Below, in pieces: positions 17,729 through 27,839 of a stretch of DNA of 64,000 nucleotides. Positions within the stretch are counted from its first letter, which is position 1. The number at the start of each line of letters is the position of its first letter. Source of the DNA: Psychromonas ossibalaenae ATCC BAA-1528. Lineage in GTDB: Bacteria; Pseudomonadota; Gammaproteobacteria; Enterobacterales; Psychromonadaceae. Below the pieces are notes generated by a model. That model saw nothing but the letters and a program-made list of their open reading frames with translations, was not told the origin of the DNA and did not search any database. Position numbers and translations under genes: made by a program. The DNA lies in NCBI RefSeq assembly GCF_000381745.1, contig NZ_KB906975.1, forward strand, positions 47,441-111,440, given 5' to 3'.

Positions 17729-19117
17729 TTAACCGCGAACAACCATCACCCTGAATTTACGTCCTTTAAGCTTGCCTTCACTTAGTTTTCTAAAAGCGGT
17801 TTTGATGGTGTCCCGCTGTACGGCGACATAAGCCCAGTTATCTGAAACTTGTATTTTACCTACCTGCTCGCCTTTAATACCATCTTGTCCGGTTAACGCG
17901 CCGACAATATCGCCAGGACGGATTTTCTGTTTTTTACCGCCTTCAATACGCAGAGTTATCATGCTTGACTGCATCGGACTTTTATCTAATACATCGTATG
18001 ACGGTAGAGATTCTGCTTCAATAATACGGTCTAGGTAATCTTCCAGCAGCGCAATACGGTGGGTGTCCCTGCCGCTGTAGAAAGAAAAAGCTAAACCTTT
18101 ACTGCCGGCGCGTCCGGTACGGCCGATGCGGTGTACATGGACTTCTTGATCGTGGGCGATATGGTAATTAAATACGGCGCTGAGGTTATCGATATCTAAA
18201 CCGCGGGCGGCTACATCGGTTGCCACTAAAATGCAGGCACTTTTATTTGAAAAACGAATTAAAGCCTGGTCGCGGTCTTTCTGCTCTAAATCACCGTGCA
18301 GAGCGATGGCACTGAAACCACGGTTGCTTAGTTCTTCTGCTACTTCCTGAACTTCACGTTTAGTATTACAAAACACCACGGAAGATTCCGGCTGATACTG
18401 CTGCAGCAGCAGACGCAGGGCGATCATACGATCTTCGTTGTTGTCTACTTTATAAAAGCGCTGCGCGATAACACTGTTATCATGTTTTGCTTCAGCTTTG
18501 ACCATTACCGGGTCAAGCATAATACGTCTGGCAATATTGTTAATCTGTTCAGGAAAGGTCGCGCTGAATAATAGGGTCTGACGCTGCTTAGGTGCCTGGT
18601 CGATAATCGCATCAATGGAATCCTGAAAACCCATTTCTAACATACGGTCAGCTTCATCCAGTACTAATACTTGTAAATCATCTAAATTAAGCGTGCCTTT
18701 ACGCAGATGATCTTCAATTCGACCTGGTGTGCCGACAATAATGTGTGCACCGTGCTCTAATGAGCCTATCTGAGGCCCGAAGGGAACACCGCCGCATAAG
18801 GTCAGTACTTTAATATTATGAATGGTACGGGCAAGTCTGCGCATCTCTTTGCCGACCTGATCCGCAAGTTCACGTGTAGGACATAAAATTAACGATTGAA
18901 TACGAAAACGTTTAACGTTTAGTTTCTCTAACAGACCTAAACCAAAAGCTGCGGTTTTACCTGAGCCGGTTTTACCCTGGGCAATGACATCTTTAGATGC
19001 TAAAACATGCGGTAAACTTTCCGCTTGAATAGGGGTCATTGTTTCATAACCTAATGATTCTAAATTCTTTAATAGGTCAGCATTTAACGCAAGCGTTGAA
19101 AAAGGAGATTGGCTCAA
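17729..19117 (-). CDS. dbpA: ATP-dependent RNA helicase DbpA
   Basis: A 462-aa DEAD-box helicase. Seen are the Walker A AQGKTGSGKT (46-55), DEAD at 154-157, SATFPE (185-190), VATDVAARGLDI and HRIGRTGRAG. The C-terminal 75 residues (GGKKQKIRPGDIVGAL and FRVMVVRG) form the DbpA-specific RNA-binding domain that recognises hairpin 92 of 23S rRNA. It works in 50S ribosome assembly. It stands alone between ptsG and the protease gene. Confidence 0.95.
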   Translation of the reverse strand: MSQSPFSTLALNADLLKNLESLGYETMTPIQAESLPHVLASKDVIAQGKTGSGKTAAFGLGLLEKLNVKRFRIQSLILCPTRELADQVGKEMRRLARTIHNIKVLTLCGGVPFGPQIGSLEHGAHIIVGTPGRIEDHLRKGTLNLDDLQVLVLDEADRMLEMGFQDSIDAIIDQAPKQRQTLLFSATFPEQINNIARRIMLDPVMVKAEAKHDNSVIAQRFYKVDNNEDRMIALRLLLQQYQPESSVVFCNTKREVQEVAEELSNRGFSAIALHGDLEQKDRDQALIRFSNKSACILVATDVAARGLDIDNLSAVFNYHIAHDQEVHVHRIGRTGRAGSKGLAFSFYSGRDTHRIALLEDYLDRIIEAESLPSYDVLDKSPMQSSMITLRIEGGKKQKIRPGDIVGALTGQDGIKGEQVGKIQVSDNWAYVAVQRDTIKTAFRKLSEGKLKGRKFRVMVVRG

Positions 19118-19384
19118 GATTTGGTCCTGTTAGATTGTAAAAAAAAGAGAGTACAATAACAGTTTGTGAACTGCTTCACAAAGACTGTGTGGTTTTAATA
19201 GCAAACCCAACAATTTTCTATTCATTTATGCTGGTTAAAATGAATGCTAGCTTCGTTATTGACTTTGTAATTAGAGCGACTAGTTACTGCAGTCAATGCC
19301 TTGCTTTCATCCATTTTCCCTACGCCTAAATAGATTACCTAATTAATGGAATTGCTATAAGTCTATTTTGTGAGTGTTGAACGA

Positions 19385-19409
19385 CAAAAAAGGGCGCCCG
19401 CAGGCGCCC
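19385..19409 (-). terminator. Rho-independent terminator of the protease gene
   Basis: On the minus strand a GC-rich stem (GGGCGCC/GGCGCCC with a 4-nt loop) is followed by TTTTTT, only a few bases past the protease stop. Confidence 0.9.
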
Positions 19410-19413
19410 GCTG

Positions 19414-21078
19414 TTATTTATAGCGTCGTCTAATAAAACACAATGGTAATAGTAGTAAACTCAGCCAGCCAAGAGCGCCGCCTCCGCCTCCATCGCTTGA
19501 GCTGCTCGAACTATTAATCTCAGCTTGTGTAATAATATATTCAGCTAAAGACATCGGTTCAAAGGTGACATTATCAACGTAGCCCAAGTCCTGAAAACTA
19601 GAGGTGTTTCCGTCTTTCTGGTAGCTCCATAGCAGGATGTTTTCTGCCTGATCTAAATAAAAATAACTTTTTTGGAAAGTGCTGTTGTCACCAGAGATTG
19701 TTTGTTTTTCCTCTCCGTTAATATATAGACGTAAAACGTCATAGTCAGCTTCGGACCTTACAGCCCAGTCAAAAGTTAAACGTCCTGTGCCGCTGGCAAC
19801 TGCTCGTAATAAACTTTTTTGATTATCGCTGATACTGCCGCTCTGTAGAGAACCGTTGCTGTTGTTGAGCTCCCAGGGAGAATACCCGCTTGTCGTCCAG
19901 TTGACATTTGCCTCGACAAATCCGGCACTGGCTGCCAGAGTATCTGCATCTGCTAGTGGAAAGCCGGTTAAGCTGCTGCTGACTGCTAATGAATTCGGCA
20001 CATCACTTGATATGGTAATGACTGCGGTATCCACAGCAGCATCCTGCGGTGAGTAAATAATGCTTAAGCGGCAGCTGCTGCCGGCATCGATAGATGTGCA
20101 TGCCGAAGTGTCAAAAGAGAAGTCTACGGAGCCGGTCTTAGTAATATTCAGGTTTGCATCACTACTGGAATTATTATCGATAGTAATAATTTGAGTGCTG
20201 CTTTGAGAAACTTTGGTATCGCTGTATTCAAGGGAGCTGGTTGCACTAACTGCGCTTATTATCGTATTGATCCAACTCTGGTACAACGCTAAACGAGTAT
20301 AAGCCCCCGGAGTTGTAGATGCACAGCCGATTCCCCAGCTGGCAATACCTATCTGTTTCCAGGTACCATTATCATTTATAACTAACGGGCCGCCGCTGTC
20401 TCCTTGACAGGAGTCCTTACCGCTGTTGGCAATGCCCGCACAGATCATTTCAGGGGTATAATTCTTGCCTAGTGCACTGTCGCACATAGTCTCGGTCTGC
20501 AGCGGAAGTTCAACATCCCGTAAAATAAAAGGATAGTTAGGCGTAACGACTTCACCATAGGCATATCCCACGGTAGAGCCCCAGCCGATCGAAGTCACTT
20601 TACTCTCGGCTGCCATTGCATTAATTGTTGCGGTTGTATCCAGTGCACTTATTATAACCGGGCTGCTGATCGGCTGCTGCAGTTTTATTAACGCAATATC
20701 ATTATTTATGGCGACTGCATCGTAATCCGGGTGGATATAGATTTTACTGATGCTGCTGGCTGTCGTTGTCGGAGAAGAGTTGAGGTTATATTCTCCGACG
20801 GTTGCTGTAACTGTACTCGGTTTTATCTGCGTTGAACCGTTAAACATACAGTGAGCGGCAGTTAATACCCACTCGCTGTTTATCAATGAACCGCCGCAGA
20901 AGTGATTACCTGCACTTTTAATGCTGACCATCCAGGGCCATTCACCGGCCTGGCTCTCATTTCCGCCGACAATGCGGGTTGAAATAGCAGCATCTCCAGC
21001 AGCATTAACTACTGGAGATGCTGCTAATGCGGCTGATAAAGTCAGGGTTAACAGGGGGGAAAGTATTTTAGTCATCAT
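19414..21078 (-). CDS. Exported trypsin-like serine protease with GlyGly-CTERM tail
   Basis: A 554-aa S1-family protease. A signal peptide (1-26) is followed by a short propeptide, the activation site R35-IVGG and the triad His76 (TAAHC), Asp127 (NNDIALIKL) and Ser228 (GDSGGP). Asp222, six residues before the serine, predicts trypsin-like cleavage after Arg/Lys. Beta-rich regions fill about 280-520. The C-terminus has a serine and glycine run (SDGGGGG), a hydrophobic helix and a basic end (RRRYK), which is the GlyGly-CTERM signal processed by rhombosortase before type II secretion. Vibrio VesB is a similar enzyme. It has its own terminator and is 50 bases from the preceding gene. Confidence 0.93.
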   Translation of the reverse strand: MMTKILSPLLTLTLSAALAASPVVNAAGDAAISTRIVGGNESQAGEWPWMVSIKSAGNHFCGGSLINSEWVLTAAHCMFNGSTQIKPSTVTATVGEYNLNSSPTTTASSISKIYIHPDYDAVAINNDIALIKLQQPISSPVIISALDTTATINAMAAESKVTSIGWGSTVGYAYGEVVTPNYPFILRDVELPLQTETMCDSALGKNYTPEMICAGIANSGKDSCQGDSGGPLVINDNGTWKQIGIASWGIGCASTTPGAYTRLALYQSWINTIISAVSATSSLEYSDTKVSQSSTQIITIDNNSSSDANLNITKTGSVDFSFDTSACTSIDAGSSCRLSIIYSPQDAAVDTAVITISSDVPNSLAVSSSLTGFPLADADTLAASAGFVEANVNWTTSGYSPWELNNSNGSLQSGSISDNQKSLLRAVASGTGRLTFDWAVRSEADYDVLRLYINGEEKQTISGDNSTFQKSYFYLDQAENILLWSYQKDGNTSSFQDLGYVDNVTFEPMSLAEYIITQAEINSSSSSSDGGGGGALGWLSLLLLPLCFIRRRYK

Positions 21079-21128
21079 TAATCCTTTAATCTTTAATCAA
21101 TTCCGTCGATTATGTTTTTTATTGAACG

Positions 21129-21476
21129 TTAGAGCTGTGGAGCATCATAATCTTCAGGCTGATCGCTGTACACACAAACATTATAGTCTTCAACTAAGCC
21201 GTTTTCCGCTACACAGTGAGTTTCAAAGAAATCAACAATCTCTTTACGCTGGCAGTGGGCTTCAAAAGCTACTTTATCGCGCCAGATTTCGTTAAATACA
21301 ATCGGAAAACTACTGCCTTCGGCAAAATCGTTTTTAATATGGCGGGTGACTAAGTATTGAATACAGCCGTCTTCGCGTTGTGAATTCGGCTCCAGCGCCT
21401 GTAAAACTTCGAAAAGTTCATTGTTTTTACCTGCTTTAGCTTTAAACATCGCGATACAGTAGATTTTCTGAGACAT
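21129..21476 (-). CDS. Antibiotic-biosynthesis-monooxygenase-fold protein (YgiN/ABM type)
   Basis: A 115-aa dimeric alpha/beta barrel protein. KIYCIAMFKAKAGKNNELFEVL at the start (shown only in part of its family pattern), EDGCIQYLV in the middle, EIWRDKVAFEAHCQ and the terminal barrel strand fit the ABM domain. Relatives are quinol or small-molecule monooxygenases, or heme- or aldehyde-related proteins, so no substrate can be named. It is transcribed with the same polarity as the protease 50 bases downstream. The ATG has a good AAGGTAAT-type leader. Confidence 0.75.
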   Translation of the reverse strand: MSQKIYCIAMFKAKAGKNNELFEVLQALEPNSQREDGCIQYLVTRHIKNDFAEGSSFPIVFNEIWRDKVAFEAHCQRKEIVDFFETHCVAENGLVEDYNVCVYSDQPEDYDAPQL

Positions 21477-21613
21477 AATTACCTTATTACTCTTTTTGGA
21501 GGATAAAAAAGAATTATAAACAATTTACTGAGCCGTTTGTTGACCATCTCTGCGTTTTTTGAAGAGATTCGTATTTGATTTGCCTGGAGAGGCGGTTTTA
21601 AAACCGCCGTTGA

Positions 21614-22093
21614 TTATTTAGCAGGCAGCTGATCAATGACAGCAATATTGCCGTCCATGCCGGTAATTACAGCGCGGGTATCTGCGGCAATACTTTCGAC
21701 AGATGCATCTTCGGATAAACGGGCGTTCCAGTTAATGCCTGAAAAACGGATTTTCCCGCCGTTGACGGTAACAGTTTCACTGACCGGTACTGTCTGCCCT
21801 ATCATGTCGCTGCTGTTATCGGCTACGGCTTTTGTACCTTGAAAGTGCTTTAACGGCTTCCAGAGAAGTAAAGCACTCAGAAAACTGAACAGACCGACAA
21901 ACAGCAGTTCCATTTCCCAGCTGGAGATTAAACCTAAAGAAACCAGGGCACCGGTTAATGCACTGCCGATAGCAATAAACAGCAGCGGACCGCTTAAGCC
22001 GATTACCGTTAATTCAACCAGTAAACAGATACCGGCAATACCGTATAACAGTTTATCGTGGTTATTTAATAAATACTCAAAAATTGAATCCAT
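21614..22093 (-). CDS. NfeD-family membrane protein, partner of QmcA
   Basis: A 159-aa protein with three or four membrane segments in the first 85 residues, then an OB-fold domain (about 95-155, with KIRFSGINWNARL). This is the short NfeD form found beside stomatin/prohibitin-like genes. It starts 51 bases after qmcA in the same direction. NfeD-SPFH pairs are thought to organise membrane microdomains or protein quality control. Confidence 0.9.
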   Translation of the reverse strand: MDSIFEYLLNNHDKLLYGIAGICLLVELTVIGLSGPLLFIAIGSALTGALVSLGLISSWEMELLFVGLFSFLSALLLWKPLKHFQGTKAVADNSSDMIGQTVPVSETVTVNGGKIRFSGINWNARLSEDASVESIAADTRAVITGMDGNIAVIDQLPAK

Positions 22094-22144
22094 TTACACC
22101 GCCTAAAAATTAAAACCGGGGAGTTTTCCTGCTCCCCGAAAAGA

Positions 22145-23122
22145 TTACTCAGCTAATTTTAGTGAGCTTGAAACCGCAATTGCCTGAGCGACAGTATTGG
22201 CAATATTGTCACCGGTATTACCATCGGTCAAGATAACGGAGCCTTCGGCCGCTATAGCCTGATGAGCACCGATTGCCTGCTGTGCCAGGGTTAATTCTAC
22301 TGCTTTTTTACCTTCCGCTGTAGCTGCCTGCATACCAACTACATGTAAAGCGCTAGCTTCTGCCTCGGCAACCAGGCGGATTGCCTCCGCTTTACCCTGT
22401 GCTTCCAGAACCCGTTTTTCTTTTTCTGCTTGAGCGGCTAATACCTGTTCTGCTTTGTTGGCTTCCGCATCTAATATACGTGCTTGTTTTAAACCTTCAG
22501 CCTGGGTAATTGCAGAGGTTTTAACCCCTTCTGCGGTTAAGATAACCGAACGTTTTTCACGCTCTGCGGTCATCTGCTTTTCCATATCTTCTTTGATTGA
22601 CTGCGGCGGCGTAATATCGCGAATCTCATAACGTGTCACCATCACACCCCAAGGTTGAGTGGCTTCGGTCATGGCGGCTAAAATCATCGCGTTAATCGTA
22701 TCGCGGTTCTGGAAACACTCATCGAGTTCCATGGAGCCGATTGCATTACGCATGGTGGTCATCGCCAGCTGAGTAACGGCAAGTTTGTAATTGGTCACAT
22801 TATTGGTTGCGGCGCCTGCATCGGTAACTTTCATAAATAAAATACCGTCTATCTGCAGGGTAATATTATCTTTGGTAATGGCTGACTGTGAGGCTATATC
22901 TAAAGACTGCTCTTTAAGGTTGCGGTCTGCTGCAATTGACTGCACAAAAGGTACAAGAAAATTAAGTCCGGCACTAAGTGTGCCGCTGTATTTCCCCAGG
23001 GTATAAATAACATACCCGCGGTTTTGCGGTACAAAGTAAATCCCTTTTTTAATGGTGAACAGCAGCACAGCGACAAACCATACCCAGGGAGATGTGATGA
23101 CATTGAGTAAAAGATATTCCAT
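22145..23122 (-). CDS. qmcA: SPFH/stomatin-like membrane protein
   Basis: A 325-aa protein with one N-terminal transmembrane segment (about 10-28) and an SPFH domain (about 30-200; TIKKGIYFVPQNRGYVIYTL, RDITPPQSIKEDMEKQM). A long alanine- and glutamate-rich coiled coil follows (AEANKAEQVLAAQAEKEKR). It resembles E. coli QmcA (YbbK), which is also encoded next to an NfeD protein. It is likely to form large rings in the inner membrane. Confidence 0.9.
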   Translation of the reverse strand: MEYLLLNVITSPWVWFVAVLLFTIKKGIYFVPQNRGYVIYTLGKYSGTLSAGLNFLVPFVQSIAADRNLKEQSLDIASQSAITKDNITLQIDGILFMKVTDAGAATNNVTNYKLAVTQLAMTTMRNAIGSMELDECFQNRDTINAMILAAMTEATQPWGVMVTRYEIRDITPPQSIKEDMEKQMTAEREKRSVILTAEGVKTSAITQAEGLKQARILDAEANKAEQVLAAQAEKEKRVLEAQGKAEAIRLVAEAEASALHVVGMQAATAEGKKAVELTLAQQAIGAHQAIAAEGSVILTDGNTGDNIANTVAQAIAVSSSLKLAE

Positions 23123-23368
23123 ATAAACCTCTTTAATTGATGGTGCGACATTTTATGACTTCATTTCATCACTTTTTGGTCATAAAAGAAAGATAAATAT
23201 AAACTGTAAGAGAAAATCGTTAACCCGGGCATTTTTAACTGCGGACTTGTTGATAAATTGAGGTGGAGCTAGGGGAAGTTGAAGAGCAAAGACCGGCTGG
23301 CTGCTCTTCAGTAAAAGGTGAAATTAATTTAGCTTATTAATTTCTTATCTGTGCGGCTGCTTTGATTA

Positions 23369-23941
23369 CTATTTATCCGCTCTGCCCATAAATTTCTGCT
23401 CAGCGGTGTTTACTTTGATTTTATCACCCGTTGAAATGTGCTCTGGTACTTGAACTGTCAGTCCGGTAGAAAGAATCGCTGGTTTAGTACGAGCAGTTGC
23501 AGAGCCACCTTTAATTGACGGATCTGTTTCTATTATAACAAGGTCAACACTAGAAGGCAGTTCAATTGCGACAGGTGAACCATCGACTAAAACCACTTGA
23601 AGGCCCTGTGTATTTTCATCAATAAATAGTACTTCGTCTGCAATGCTTTCTTTATTAAGGTTATACGGTGTGTAATCTTCATCATCCATGAACACATACT
23701 CGTCACCGTCAAGGTAAGAAAACATGACGTTACGGCGTATTAAATCGGCTAATGTCAGCATATCGCTGTCTTTGAATGTTTCATCGGTTTTTGCGCCTGA
23801 AACTATATCGTACATACGCATGCGATATATGCTGCCGCCTGCACGACCCTGCGGTACTGAACGTTCAATATCTCTAATAATATAAACGCTGTTATTGAAT
23901 TCGACTGCGGTATTTTTTTTTACGTCACTTGCCTTTGGCAT
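23369..23941 (-). CDS. efpL: Elongation factor P-like protein EfpL (YeiP)
   Basis: A 190-aa paralogue of EF-P with a KOW-like domain and two OB domains. The loop that would carry the modified lysine in EF-P reads [15 protein letters not shown]. It is extended and has an arginine and no lysine, the mark of the EfpL (YeiP) subfamily. It helps ribosomes stalled at prolines and other slow sites without lysine modification. It is the third gene in a yccS-tusE-efpL arrangement and starts 32 bases after tusE. A GAAGAGCA/TGCTCTTC hairpin lies downstream at about 23280-23310. Confidence 0.92.
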   Translation of the reverse strand: MPKASDVKKNTAVEFNNSVYIIRDIERSVPQGRAGGSIYRMRMYDIVSGAKTDETFKDSDMLTLADLIRRNVMFSYLDGDEYVFMDDEDYTPYNLNKESIADEVLFIDENTQGLQVVLVDGSPVAIELPSSVDLVIIETDPSIKGGSATARTKPAILSTGLTVQVPEHISTGDKIKVNTAEQKFMGRADK

Positions 23942-23973
23942 CGTTTTTCCTTAATTGTTGTCTGTAATTGAGT

Positions 23974-24300
23974 TTATATACATCGAGCAGGTTTGGGTAA
24001 TCCTGCAATTTTGGTTGCCTGCTTCGCCGGGCCTTTTGGGAAAAGGCGGTACAAATAGCGGCTGCTAATTTTTTCCTTACCGTACTTTTTTTCCATCGCT
24101 TTTACTAATGCGCGAATAGCCGGAGAGGTATTATATTCAAGGTAAAACTCACGCACAAAGAAAATAACCTGCCAGTGTTCATCGGTCATAGTTATTAATT
24201 CTAAATCAGCAATATAAGCACCGAGTGCTTCTGTCCATAATGTAGAGTCGAGCAGATAACCCTGTGGATCTGTCGGCAGCTCTTGGCCGTTAAATAACAA
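23974..24300 (-). CDS. tusE: Sulfurtransferase TusE
   Basis: A 108-aa DsrC/TusE-family protein. The conserved [15 protein letters not shown] and [10 protein letters not shown] segments are present, and the chain ends in Cys107-Ile108, the penultimate cysteine that receives sulfur from TusD. It passes sulfur to MnmA for 2-thiouridine in tRNA. It begins 12 bases after the yccS stop, the same neighbourhood as in E. coli. Confidence 0.95.
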   Translation of the reverse strand: MLFNGQELPTDPQGYLLDSTLWTEALGAYIADLELITMTDEHWQVIFFVREFYLEYNTSPAIRALVKAMEKKYGKEKISSRYLYRLFPKGPAKQATKIAGLPKPARCI

Positions 24301-24312
24301 AATTATTTTCCC

Positions 24313-26520
24313 TTATCGTTCGGTTTTATGGTTGAAGTCTACCTGTTGTAGCAGCACTTGTATATCCAGGGCGGTAAATGCAATTAAACGCAGCTGCTCT
24401 ACGATTAATAAAACCTCACTGGATAACATGGGTTTATATTTTTCAAATTCATCTACGGTTATAACTGGTTGTATTTTGTCACTCAGCTGCTGATTATAAG
24501 CCAGTGCTATCTGCTTCTCGGTTGCACAAATAAGGTGCTGAAGAGCTTGGTTTTCTTTAAACCCATTAATTTTATGACGATGTGAAGCCAGGGCCGCAAT
24601 ATACGAAACTAATGCATCACAGCGGTTTACTAAGGCATAAACTTCGCGGTTAAGTTTCTGTTTTGAGCTGGGTTCAAATAACATGCTCTGCCAGGCACTG
24701 GTTAACTGTGCATCACTCTGGAATGTTTGGAAACGTGTTTCGCGATAGTTCAGGTTCTCACTTCTGCCGTACTGGTACTGCTGGCTGACCTGTTTGAAAT
24801 AGCGGCCGCTTAAGTTTAACAGCTGATTGACCAGCGAAGGAAAACGCTGAAACTGCCAGTCGGGAAATATAAAGCTGATGGCCAGTACACTTAAAAGGCA
24901 GCCTAACAAGGTTTCTCCGATTCTGGCGGGCAAAATTTCCATGCCGCTGCCGGTTAACAAGTTAAATATAAACATCACAAAAAGAGTAATAAAGACTACA
25001 GCTAATCCATAATTAGTGCGCAGGTAACTGAAAAACAAGAAAGCAGTAAGAATTAATAAAATGATTTGTGATAGCGTTCCGCCAACCAGCATTAAAATAG
25101 GATAACCAAGCAGAATGCCTGCTAAGGTGCCTAAACTTCTTAGTACCAGACGTTTACGTGTTTCACTAAAGCTAGGCTGACAGACAAACAATACGGTTAA
25201 TAATATCCAAAAACCGTGTGCTAACTGAAAGGTCTGCTGCAGTATAAAAGCGACCAGCAGACTGGTACTGATTCTTACCGCGTGTTTAAAAACGGGGTTA
25301 GTTGCTTTCATTGACAGTCTAAGGGTCTTAAAAATAGACTGTGGCGGCTGGACCTGCTCTTCAACAGAAATTACCGGGCTTTCTAGCTGTTCGGCAGGAT
25401 CATAGCAACATAGGCTTAATAATAGATGATCAATACCGCGAATATTGTCATAAATAGCCTGCAGCGCCTGCACGGCTTCATTGTTATGATCAAATTCAGG
25501 CTGCTGTTTGAGCAGGTACAGCTGATCGGCTAATGCATTAAATGTCCACTTTAGGCGCCTGCTGTGCTGATATGGTTTTTTATCATTAATGACACTGCCA
25601 AGCTGATAGTATTCTTCGCTGAGTTGTAAAAAGAGCTGGTGATATCCTTCTAAAATCTGACTTTTTCCGAAGGTGATTTCTAACTGACTATAAAGGTATT
25701 GACTGGCACTGATGCGTTCATGAATTTGTTCGGCGACAAAATAATAATAATTCAGTTTATTAAGTTCAGACTGCTGCTGACAGACTTGGAAACGTGATTG
25801 AATAATGCGTTTTGACTGATCCAGGCGTGCCATAATAGCAATATTTTGTACCGCTAACTGCTGACGAACAGAAAAAATACCTTCCTTGCTGGTACCTTCT
25901 ATTTCGTTAAACAATGCAGATTTCTGCTGCTGATAACGGCTTAATGAGAAAAACAGCTGGGCTAATTGTTCGCGCAGTGAGCGGTAGGGGCTGTAGTAAT
26001 TCCAGATAATTGAAAACAGGCCGTACCACAAAGCGCCAAGACTTAATAAAATAGGCTGTTCATACCAGTTAATGCCGCTCTGGTGTCCGATCATGGTATA
26101 GATAGCAACCAAAATTGCGCCGAACCCAACTTTACTATAATGCGTGCCGAGTGCCGCCAGCATCATAAAAACAAAGCTGGAGGTTAATAAACCTAAACCG
26201 AAGAAAACCGGATAAGGCATTAATAATTCCACGCTGGCGGATGCAATAAAAAAGCAGATCACAATGGTAAGAATAAATTTCCGCCGGTTTTTATAATTAT
26301 CATCGGTTTCCACAATGGCACAGGCCATCACCCCTAAACATAATGAGATTGACATCTGCAGGTTGGACTGCTCGAAAAAGGGCAGTAAATTGTAGTTAAG
26401 CACTGGAATAAAAGTAATGCTCATCGCAATTAAAACGCGCAGCCCGGAGTGGACATTTGAGTCGGAAACAAGTTTTCGGGCGATGTTTTTAAAACTGCTA
26501 AGCGAGCGGGATGTTTTCAT
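24313..26520 (-). CDS. yccS: YccS-family inner-membrane protein (FUSC fold)
   Basis: A 735-aa protein with two sets of about five to six membrane helices (about 25-175 and 405-540) and large cytoplasmic domains after each. This is the fusaric-acid-resistance/aromatic-acid exporter-like architecture of E. coli YccS. The second helical set includes VAFILQQTFQLAHGFW. Its substrate is not known in any species I can recall. It heads the operon with tusE and efpL. Confidence 0.9.
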   Translation of the reverse strand: MKTSRSLSSFKNIARKLVSDSNVHSGLRVLIAMSITFIPVLNYNLLPFFEQSNLQMSISLCLGVMACAIVETDDNYKNRRKFILTIVICFFIASASVELLMPYPVFFGLGLLTSSFVFMMLAALGTHYSKVGFGAILVAIYTMIGHQSGINWYEQPILLSLGALWYGLFSIIWNYYSPYRSLREQLAQLFFSLSRYQQQKSALFNEIEGTSKEGIFSVRQQLAVQNIAIMARLDQSKRIIQSRFQVCQQQSELNKLNYYYFVAEQIHERISASQYLYSQLEITFGKSQILEGYHQLFLQLSEEYYQLGSVINDKKPYQHSRRLKWTFNALADQLYLLKQQPEFDHNNEAVQALQAIYDNIRGIDHLLLSLCCYDPAEQLESPVISVEEQVQPPQSIFKTLRLSMKATNPVFKHAVRISTSLLVAFILQQTFQLAHGFWILLTVLFVCQPSFSETRKRLVLRSLGTLAGILLGYPILMLVGGTLSQIILLILTAFLFFSYLRTNYGLAVVFITLFVMFIFNLLTGSGMEILPARIGETLLGCLLSVLAISFIFPDWQFQRFPSLVNQLLNLSGRYFKQVSQQYQYGRSENLNYRETRFQTFQSDAQLTSAWQSMLFEPSSKQKLNREVYALVNRCDALVSYIAALASHRHKINGFKENQALQHLICATEKQIALAYNQQLSDKIQPVITVDEFEKYKPMLSSEVLLIVEQLRLIAFTALDIQVLLQQVDFNHKTER

Positions 26521-26934
26521 TAATATCAGTCTAATTGTATGTCTTTGATAGTTCAGCGTACGAAATTAATTTCTATTTTTATTTAAAGCATAAAATCCAA
26601 ATAGAAAATATAAACGCAAAGTGTACTGATTCATGTGACATCAGACAATTGTTTTGCGACAATATGTGCTCAAACAGCTTACAAGGTATCGAAATTTTAA
26701 CCTTAAGGCGGCTTGAGGATATATTCAAGAAGTTAAAGTCTAATAATAACGGTATTAATAATATGATTGTGTACTGTGGTGGAATAAATTTTCACCAGCA
26801 GAGCACTATCTGCCGAAACCGCTCTTCCTTTTTATAATTTATTACAAATGCGGGCAGAGCAGAACGGCTCACTTATTTAATCTGTTTATTATCAGTATTA
26901 CCCCTATGAATCATTACCAAAAGAGAGTTGAACA
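26521..26934. other. 414-bp divergent intergenic region between yccS and folD
   Basis: AT-rich spacer that must hold promoters for both flanking genes. An open frame of 100 codons runs here, but it has an odd composition, no ribosome-binding site and no recognisable motif, so I do not call a gene. GAGAG at 26923-26927 is the folD ribosome-binding site. Confidence 0.6.
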
Positions 26935-27792
26935 ATGTCTGCACAAATAATAGACGGAAGAGCAATTGCAGCCGCAATTACTGATAAAGTTGCGAAGGGT
27001 GTTTCAGCTAGAGTCAGTAAAGGTTTACGTGCTCCCGGTCTTGCTGTTGTTTTAGTGGGAAGTGATCCTGCATCAGAAGTGTATGTCGGCAGCAAGCGCC
27101 GTACCTGTGAAAAAGTTGGATTTGTCTCGAAATCATACGATCTGCCGGCTGATATCAGTCAAGAAGATTTATTAGCCTTAATTGATGAACTTAATGCGGA
27201 TACCGAGATTGACGGTATTCTAGTGCAGTTCCCGCTGCCTGAAGGTTTAGATGAAACCCTGGTTATTGAACGTATTCATCCGGATAAAGATGTTGATGGT
27301 TTTCATCCCTATAATGTCGGGCGTTTAGCACAGCGTATTCCGCGCCTTCGTTCATGCACTCCCCGCGGCATGATCAGCATGATTGAAGCAATCGGTGTAG
27401 ATATTAGAGGCAAGCATGCCGTTGTGGTCGGTGCATCAAATATCGTCGGCCGGCCGATGACCCTTGAACTGTTATTAGCCGGTTGTACAACAACCTGCTG
27501 TCATCGTTTTACCGAAGATTTAGCACATCATGTAAAACAAGCTGATGTACTAGTGGTTGCCCGCGGACAAGCGAACTTTATTCCTGGTGAGTGGATAAAA
27601 GAAGGGGCAGTTGTTTTAGATGTGGGTATTAACCGTTTAGATAATGGAAAACTTGCCGGTGATGTTGATTTCGAAAGCGCAAAAAATCGTGCTGCCTGGA
27701 TTTCTCCTGTACCAGGTGGTGTTGGTCCGATGACGGTCGCCACCTTAATTGAAAATACTCTGTTTGCTTGTAATGAGTTTCATACAAAATAA
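26935..27792 (+). CDS. folD: Methylenetetrahydrofolate dehydrogenase/cyclohydrolase
   Basis: A 285-aa bifunctional enzyme that oxidises 5,10-methylene-THF with NADP and hydrolyses the methenyl form to 10-formyl-THF. Tyr50 and Lys54 ([10 protein letters not shown]) are the catalytic pair. [14 protein letters not shown], the [13 protein letters not shown] signature and the NADP loop [12 protein letters not shown] are all present, and [14 protein letters not shown] closes the domain. Standard length, single-gene unit with its own terminator. Confidence 0.97.
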   Translation: MSAQIIDGRAIAAAITDKVAKGVSARVSKGLRAPGLAVVLVGSDPASEVYVGSKRRTCEKVGFVSKSYDLPADISQEDLLALIDELNADTEIDGILVQFPLPEGLDETLVIERIHPDKDVDGFHPYNVGRLAQRIPRLRSCTPRGMISMIEAIGVDIRGKHAVVVGASNIVGRPMTLELLLAGCTTTCCHRFTEDLAHHVKQADVLVVARGQANFIPGEWIKEGAVVLDVGINRLDNGKLAGDVDFESAKNRAAWISPVPGGVGPMTVATLIENTLFACNEFHTK

Positions 27793-27813
27793 ATAATTAG
27801 TTTACTGTTTATA

Positions 27814-27839
27814 AAAAAGGAGAGCGTGCTCTCCTTTTT
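27814..27839 (+). terminator. Rho-independent terminator of folD
   Basis: AAAAAGGAGAGC and GCTCTCCTTTTT form a perfect stem with a tiny loop, and the T-run closes it. Because of the A-run on the other side it could work in both directions. Confidence 0.9.

Noticed and set aside
26535-26837. Open frame of 100 codons between yccS and folD
   Set aside because: No ribosome-binding site, unusual composition and no recognisable motif; it covers a divergent promoter region.
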